This document shows, one piece after another, positions 60,082-64,000 of a stretch of 64,000 nucleotides of DNA. The position numbers and the translations under genes are program-made. Location: contig NZ_JAFBBP010000001.1 in the NCBI RefSeq assembly GCF_016907275.1, positions 6,934,001 to 6,998,000 on the forward strand, written 5' to 3'. Numbering within the stretch: position 1 is the stretch's first letter; every line of letters starts with the position of its first letter. The notes beneath the pieces were generated by a model. It searched no databases. It was not told where the DNA came from and saw nothing but the letters and a program-made list of their open reading frames with translations. The stretch is from Micromonospora luteifusca. Its GTDB lineage: Bacteria; Actinomycetota; Actinomycetes; Mycobacteriales; Micromonosporaceae.

Positions 60082-62190
60082 TCACAGTGCGGCGCATTGG
60101 CCGGTGCGTGGGCCGTGCACGGTGTTGGCGATGCCCAGGTTGCTCGGTGCGGGGTTGTTGCCGGTGCAGGTGAGTGGGCCACGGATGGTGGTGCCCACCA
60201 GCAGCGGGGTGTCGGTGCCGGTGGTGTTGGCGGACAGGTCCGCGGGGCCGGCGATGGTGACGTCGATGATGGAGACGGCGTCGGTGGTGTTCGTGATGCG
60301 GACTGGTCCGTTGACGGTGCTGTCGGCGAGGAGGATGCCGGCGGCGCCGGTGGCGGTGACGGGGCCGCTGATGGTCGTCGCGGTCGTGACGAGTGCCGCG
60401 CCGGCCCGGACGGTGACCGGGCCGTTGATGGTGGCGTCGGCGGCACAGGTGAAGCCGGAGACGACAAGCGGTCCGTTGCGTCGGCCGGTGAGGGTTGGGT
60501 AGACGCGTTCGCCGTCGGTCAGCTTCTCCACGCCCAGCGTGTCGAGGAGCAGCGGGATGAGGCCACGTTCGGGTTGGTTGAGCGGGACGTAGTAGCCGTC
60601 GCCGATCTTGATGACCTTCCAACCGTGTGCGGCGATGCGTTGCGCGACGGTGGTGCCGACGCCGCCGGGTCCGTCGGTGCGGGCGCCGTTGTACTGGGCC
60701 TCGGTGAGTTTGTAGGCGCAGGGGGCGTTGTCGAGGATGAGGTTGGCCGGGGGCGCGTCGAGCGGCGGCGGGCTGTCGCCGGGGTGCGGTGCCGGGTGGG
60801 CGGGGATGGGGCGGGATCCGCGGAAGACCAGTCGGCCGGTGTTGGCGGCCTGGAATTCGATGGCCTCGGTGCGGGCGTCCAGGATGTCGCCGAGGTCGGT
60901 GCGGTGGTAGTCGAGGAACTGCTGGAACGTCCACAGGGCGGAGTAGGTCTTACGGCGCCGGTTGTTGGCGGTGTTGCCCTCGTCGGGTCGGGTCTGGCCG
61001 CCGGAGCTGCGCAGTTCCAGGAGGGAGTTGGTGACGTTCTTGAGGCCCAGGGTGTTGCGCAGGATGGTTTCCTCGCTGAGGCCGACGTTGCCGCCGCCTT
61101 CGCAGCCGTAGGGGCAGGCCCACCAGCCGGCTTCGGCGCCCTTGGTGTACATGTGGCCTTCGATCATGTCCTGGGACTGGTCGAAGATGGGTTGGGCGAC
61201 GTTCTGGTGGCGCGGTGGCAGCATCGGAAGGTCACCCGCGCGGGAGTTGCCGAACTCGTGGCCGTCGTAGCCGGCGACGGGTCGGTAGTCGCGGACCATC
61301 TTGATGTACGCGGCGGTCTCCGGCTGACGGATCAGGGAGTAGTCGCGGTTGAGGTCCTGCCCGGTGGAGTTGCCGCGGGTGTTGTTGGCCCGGCCGTCGC
61401 CGTTGATCGTGGGGACGATCAGGACGGTGGTGTGGCTGAGCAGGTCGGTGGTGCGGGGGTCGGTGCTGAAGGCGAGTTCGCGGGCCATGATGAGGCAGGC
61501 TTCGCGGTCGCCGGGTTCGTTGCCGTGCACGTTGCAGTTGACGGCCACCGGGGAGGTGGCGGCGACGGCTGCGGGGGTGGCCGGTGGGGTGGGGTGACCG
61601 ATGACCAGCATGTTGATGGGTCGGTTCTGGACGGTGCGGCCGAGTTCCACGACGCGGACCCGGTCGCTGAGGGCGTCGAGGGCGGCGGTGTAGGCGTACT
61701 CGTCGGTGTCGCTGGTGTACTGCGCGGCGTGGGTGGTTTCCCACTGGGTGCGCAGCTGCTGGCCGGGGTTGGCGGGGTTGCCCCAGGGGGCGGTGGTGGT
61801 GGCGGTGACCGGGTCCGAGTAGGGCTGCTCGGTGGTGCCGGTGCGGGCGCGGACCCGCCACTGGAAGGTGTCGCCGGGGTTGAAGCCGGCGTCGGCGAAG
61901 GTGGGTGCCTCCTGGTTGATCTGGCGGTTGGGTCGCCAGATGCCCACGATGGTGGGTGCTCCGGTGGGGGTGTTGTCGGCGTCGACGGGGGTGCGTTCGA
62001 TCTGGTAGTCGGTGGCGCCGTCGACGGGTTGCCAGGCAAGGGTGGCGAACCCGTCGGCCTGGCGGACGGTGAGAGCGTTGACCTGGTTCGGCTCCGCGGC
62101 GCGTTGGGCGTTGGCGGGGCTGGGCGCGGTGGTGAGGGTGATGGCGATGAGTGTTGATACGGCGATGAGGGTGGGTCGCTTGCGTCTCAT
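60082..62190 (-). CDS. Secreted M14 zinc carboxypeptidase with FnIII and beta-helix-like tail
   Basis: 702 residues. A signal peptide (about 1-30, ending PSPANA) precedes a fibronectin-III-like domain (about 35-110; FATLAWQPVDGATDYQIERT). The M14 domain has the zinc motif NVHGNEPGDRE (HxxE, about 219-229), TGQDLNRDYS near 275 and a Glu-containing C-terminal region. The last 130 residues hold five repeats of the form TInGPVTV/TISGPVTA/TVNGPVRI, predicted as a right-handed beta-helix. ATG 62190 gives the normal signal peptide; the upstream reading to 62256 does not. Confidence 0.9.
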   Translation of the reverse strand: MRRKRPTLIAVSTLIAITLTTAPSPANAQRAAEPNQVNALTVRQADGFATLAWQPVDGATDYQIERTPVDADNTPTGAPTIVGIWRPNRQINQEAPTFADAGFNPGDTFQWRVRARTGTTEQPYSDPVTATTTAPWGNPANPGQQLRTQWETTHAAQYTSDTDEYAYTAALDALSDRVRVVELGRTVQNRPINMLVIGHPTPPATPAAVAATSPVAVNCNVHGNEPGDREACLIMARELAFSTDPRTTDLLSHTTVLIVPTINGDGRANNTRGNSTGQDLNRDYSLIRQPETAAYIKMVRDYRPVAGYDGHEFGNSRAGDLPMLPPRHQNVAQPIFDQSQDMIEGHMYTKGAEAGWWACPYGCEGGGNVGLSEETILRNTLGLKNVTNSLLELRSSGGQTRPDEGNTANNRRRKTYSALWTFQQFLDYHRTDLGDILDARTEAIEFQAANTGRLVFRGSRPIPAHPAPHPGDSPPPLDAPPANLILDNAPCAYKLTEAQYNGARTDGPGGVGTTVAQRIAAHGWKVIKIGDGYYVPLNQPERGLIPLLLDTLGVEKLTDGERVYPTLTGRRNGPLVVSGFTCAADATINGPVTVRAGAALVTTATTISGPVTATGAAGILLADSTVNGPVRITNTTDAVSIIDVTIAGPADLSANTTGTDTPLLVGTTIRGPLTCTGNNPAPSNLGIANTVHGPRTGQCAAL

Positions 62191-62308
62191 GTGGCCTCCG
62201 ACGAGATGATCGTGGCGTGTATCGGCCAGCATGATCGTCGGCGTCCGTCGATGCAATGATCTTGAGGAAATCTTGCGATTCGGGCGTCGCGTTATCGGGT
62301 GACGGCTC

Positions 62309-63088
62309 TCAGCCGAGGTCGACGAGCAGGGGGCGGTGGTCGGAGATGGCGGATGGCGGTGCGGTGACGGCCCGCACGGGTGGGAGCTGTGCGAGGGCGT
62401 GCCGGTCGGCGAGGATGTGGTCGAGTTGGACGCGGGGCTGCCCGGAGGGGTAGGTGGGGCGTCGGCCCAGCGGGTGCCAGCCGGAGATGAGCCGGGCCGC
62501 GCCTGCGGGCATGTTGAGGTCGCCGAGCAGGACGCGGGGGGCGGGCAACACGCGCAGGGCGCGGACGGTCTGGCGGAGTTGGCGGGCGTTCCAGCCGGGC
62601 ACGAAGGACAGGTGCGTCGCGGCGACGGTGAGCGGGCCGTGTGGGGTGTCCAGGATGGCGGCGAGGACGACGCGAGGTTCGTCGTGCAGCAGGATGAGCC
62701 CGCCGCGGGGGCCGGGGACGTAGACCGGTGAGCGGACGGGGGCGGGCTTGAGTCGGGTGACGTGCCAGCTGCGGACCGGGTGTCGGCTGATCAGGCCGAT
62801 GCCGTAGCAGGGTTCGCCGTGCCCGTCGTCGTCGTGGCGCAGCGGCCGGAACCGTTCGCCGGGGGTGCCGACGACGGCGGCGGCGAAGCGGTGGTGTGGG
62901 GCGTCGAGAGCGCGGGCGGCGATGGCGGTGAGGTCGAGGTTGCCGCTGCGGTGTTGGTCGCGGTCGACCTCCTGCAGGGCGAGCACGTCGGCGTCGAGGG
63001 CGCGCACGGCGGCGGCCAGTCGGTCGGAGTTGACGAGCCCGTCGGTGAGGGACCGTCCGTGCAGCAGGTTGAAGGTGGCCAGGCGCAC
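62309..63088 (-). CDS. Endonuclease/exonuclease/phosphatase (EEP) family hydrolase
   Basis: 259 residues. Core residues are visible: Asn in FNLLHGR (about 5-11), Glu in LALQEVDRDQ (about 37-46), VLLGDLNMP (Asp/Asn, about 187-195) and SDHRPLLVDL (catalytic His, about 248-257). It has no signal peptide. Members are nucleases, sphingomyelinases or inositol phosphatases, and the substrate is open. Confidence 0.92.
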   Translation of the reverse strand: MRLATFNLLHGRSLTDGLVNSDRLAAAVRALDADVLALQEVDRDQHRSGNLDLTAIAARALDAPHHRFAAAVVGTPGERFRPLRHDDDGHGEPCYGIGLISRHPVRSWHVTRLKPAPVRSPVYVPGPRGGLILLHDEPRVVLAAILDTPHGPLTVAATHLSFVPGWNARQLRQTVRALRVLPAPRVLLGDLNMPAGAARLISGWHPLGRRPTYPSGQPRVQLDHILADRHALAQLPPVRAVTAPPSAISDHRPLLVDLG

Positions 63089-63126
63089 TCCTGCACCTTA
63101 CGTCCCCGTGTCATGGTTGCCCGGTG

Positions 63127-63210
63127 GTGAAGGTGTTGCTGTGTTCCGTGCTGGTGTTCGTGGCGGTTGGCGCGTTGGGGGTGTGGTTGCGGCGTATGCG
63201 GGGTCGCTGA
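63127..63210 (+). CDS. Possible 27-residue membrane peptide
   Basis: GTG 63127 to TGA 63210 encodes one hydrophobic helix (VLLCSVLVFVAVGALGVWL) with a basic end (RRMRGR). The topology is sensible for a small membrane protein, but there is no clear SD and no recognised family. Confidence 0.3.
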   Translation: MKVLLCSVLVFVAVGALGVWLRRMRGR

Positions 63211-63272
63211 GCGGGTGAGGCTGGCCACTCCGGTGCCGGTCGCGGGCACCCCGGTGGGGAGAATTGCCGTCC

Positions 63273-64000
63273 GTGGACGCCGTATCGCTGAGTACTCTGC
63301 TGGCCGCTGCCGCGATGGCCGGGTGGGTCGACGCCGTGGTCGGCGGTGGTGGGTTGTTGCTGTTGCCGGTGTTGCTGGTGGCTGCCCCGGGGTTGCCGGT
63401 GGCGACCGCGTTGGGCACGAACAAGTTGGCCGCGATCTTCGGTACGACCACGGCGGCGGCGACGTACGCCCGGCGAACCAAGGTCGACTGGCGGGTGGTG
63501 GCGCCGGCGGCGGGGTTGGCGGTGGTCAGCGCGGGTGTGGGTGCCGCGCTCGCCGGGTCGGTGCCGGCGTCGGCGTACCGGCCGGTGGTGCTGGTCGTGC
63601 TGGTGTCGGTGGCGGTGTTCGTGTTGCTGCGCCCCCGGCTGGGGGTGGTGGCCCAACCGCAGCGGCGTACTCCGGTGCGGGTGGTGGCGGTGATCGCGGT
63701 GGCTGGGGTGGGCATCGCCCTGTACGACGGGTTGATCGGTCCGGGCACCGGCACGTTCCTGGTGTTGGCGTTCACGGCGCTGGTGGGCGCGGACTTCGTG
63801 CACGGCTCGGCGATGGCGAAGGTCGTCAACGCGGGTACGAATCTGGGTGCGTTGGTGGTGTTCGGGGTGACCGGGCACGTGTGGTGGTTGCTGGGTGCGG
63901 GGATGGCGGTGTGCAACATCGCCGGCGCGGTGCTGGGGGCGCGGATGGCGTTGAGCCGCGGGTCGGGTTTCGTGCGGGTGGTGCTGCTGGTGGTGGTGTT
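63273..64000 (+). CDS. TauE/SafE (TSUP) family permease, 3' end outside window
   Basis: About 242 residues are present. The signature AGWVDAVVGGGGLLLLPVLL is at about 16-35, LGTNKLAAIFGTTTAA is near 45-60, and the second-half repeat IALYDGLIGPGTGTFL is near 150-165, giving 7 or more TM helices. The family exports sulfoacetate, sulfite or similar anions. GTG 63273 with GGGGAG SD. The reading is still open at base 64000. Confidence 0.93.
   Translation, partial: MDAVSLSTLLAAAAMAGWVDAVVGGGGLLLLPVLLVAAPGLPVATALGTNKLAAIFGTTTAAATYARRTKVDWRVVAPAAGLAVVSAGVGAALAGSVPASAYRPVVLVVLVSVAVFVLLRPRLGVVAQPQRRTPVRVVAVIAVAGVGIALYDGLIGPGTGTFLVLAFTALVGADFVHGSAMAKVVNAGTNLGALVVFGVTGHVWWLLGAGMAVCNIAGAVLGARMALSRGSGFVRVVLLVVV

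Noticed and set aside
60037..62157. 706-codon plus-strand open frame
   Set aside because: Gly/Val-rich antisense shadow of the M14 peptidase gene, whose motifs, signal peptide and start are clear.

Overview
The window is very GC-rich actinomycete chromosome, most likely Micromonospora or a close relative in the Micromonosporaceae. The reasons are the base composition, frequent GTG starts, GTGA/ATGA stop-start overlaps, a DinB-type protein of the mycothiol-associated superfamily, a DUF5753/DUF397 regulator pair and an HspR-type (HAIR) heat-shock operator. These are inferences from the reading; no search was run. About 70 genes are supported. No rRNA, tRNA or CRISPR array was seen.

Layout. 1-13 kb: an NmrA-like reductase facing an Rrf2 regulator, a GT39-type membrane glycosyltransferase, a three-domain deacetylase/GT2/acyltransferase fusion preceded by a proline-rich protein, an aldo-keto reductase with a DinB protein, acetyltransferases and an arginase-like protein. 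12-24 kb: an XRE/DUF397 pair with a small Cys-rich protein, a secreted serine hydrolase, an MFS/MarR divergon, an Hsp20 under a HAIR element, an orphan tyrosine recombinase, RidA and VOC proteins, a beta-propeller protein and an AidB-like dehydrogenase. 24-33 kb: LtrA, a GDPD-MFS-thymidine kinase run, a TetR-SDR operon, a lysophospholipid acyltransferase and cydAB. 33-44 kb: an Eis-like acetyltransferase, a divergent MarR pair, PrxQ/BCP, a patatin, an IS607-like tnpB with a decayed tnpA, an SDR, an OFA-family transporter with a 41-residue partner, and zwf.

44-56 kb: a secreted GH20 hexosaminidase, PhzF, an alpha/beta hydrolase, a CGNR regulator facing an MFS exporter and a large secreted hydrolase-like protein. 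Next comes a TetR-controlled operon that ends in a Vat-type streptogramin A acetyltransferase overlapping a Vgb-type streptogramin B lyase; its first gene is a serine hydrolase that has lost its nucleophile region. 56-64 kb: an esterase with a hemerythrin protein, a gene-poor gap, an ATPase with a zinc-ribbon protein, a second orphan tyrosine recombinase followed by a long hairpin, a fasciclin lipoprotein, a secreted M14 peptidase with a beta-helix-like tail, an EEP-family hydrolase and a TauE/SafE permease cut by the window edge.

The most distinctive items are the vat-vgb operon with twin TetR operators, the one-polypeptide deacetylase/synthase/acyltransferase (the functions of IcaB, IcaA and IcaC in one chain), the tnpB that has outlived its recombinase beside a patatin gene, and two copies of a palindromic intergenic element. 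Many divergent promoters carry clear dyads that can be assigned to the neighbouring repressor.
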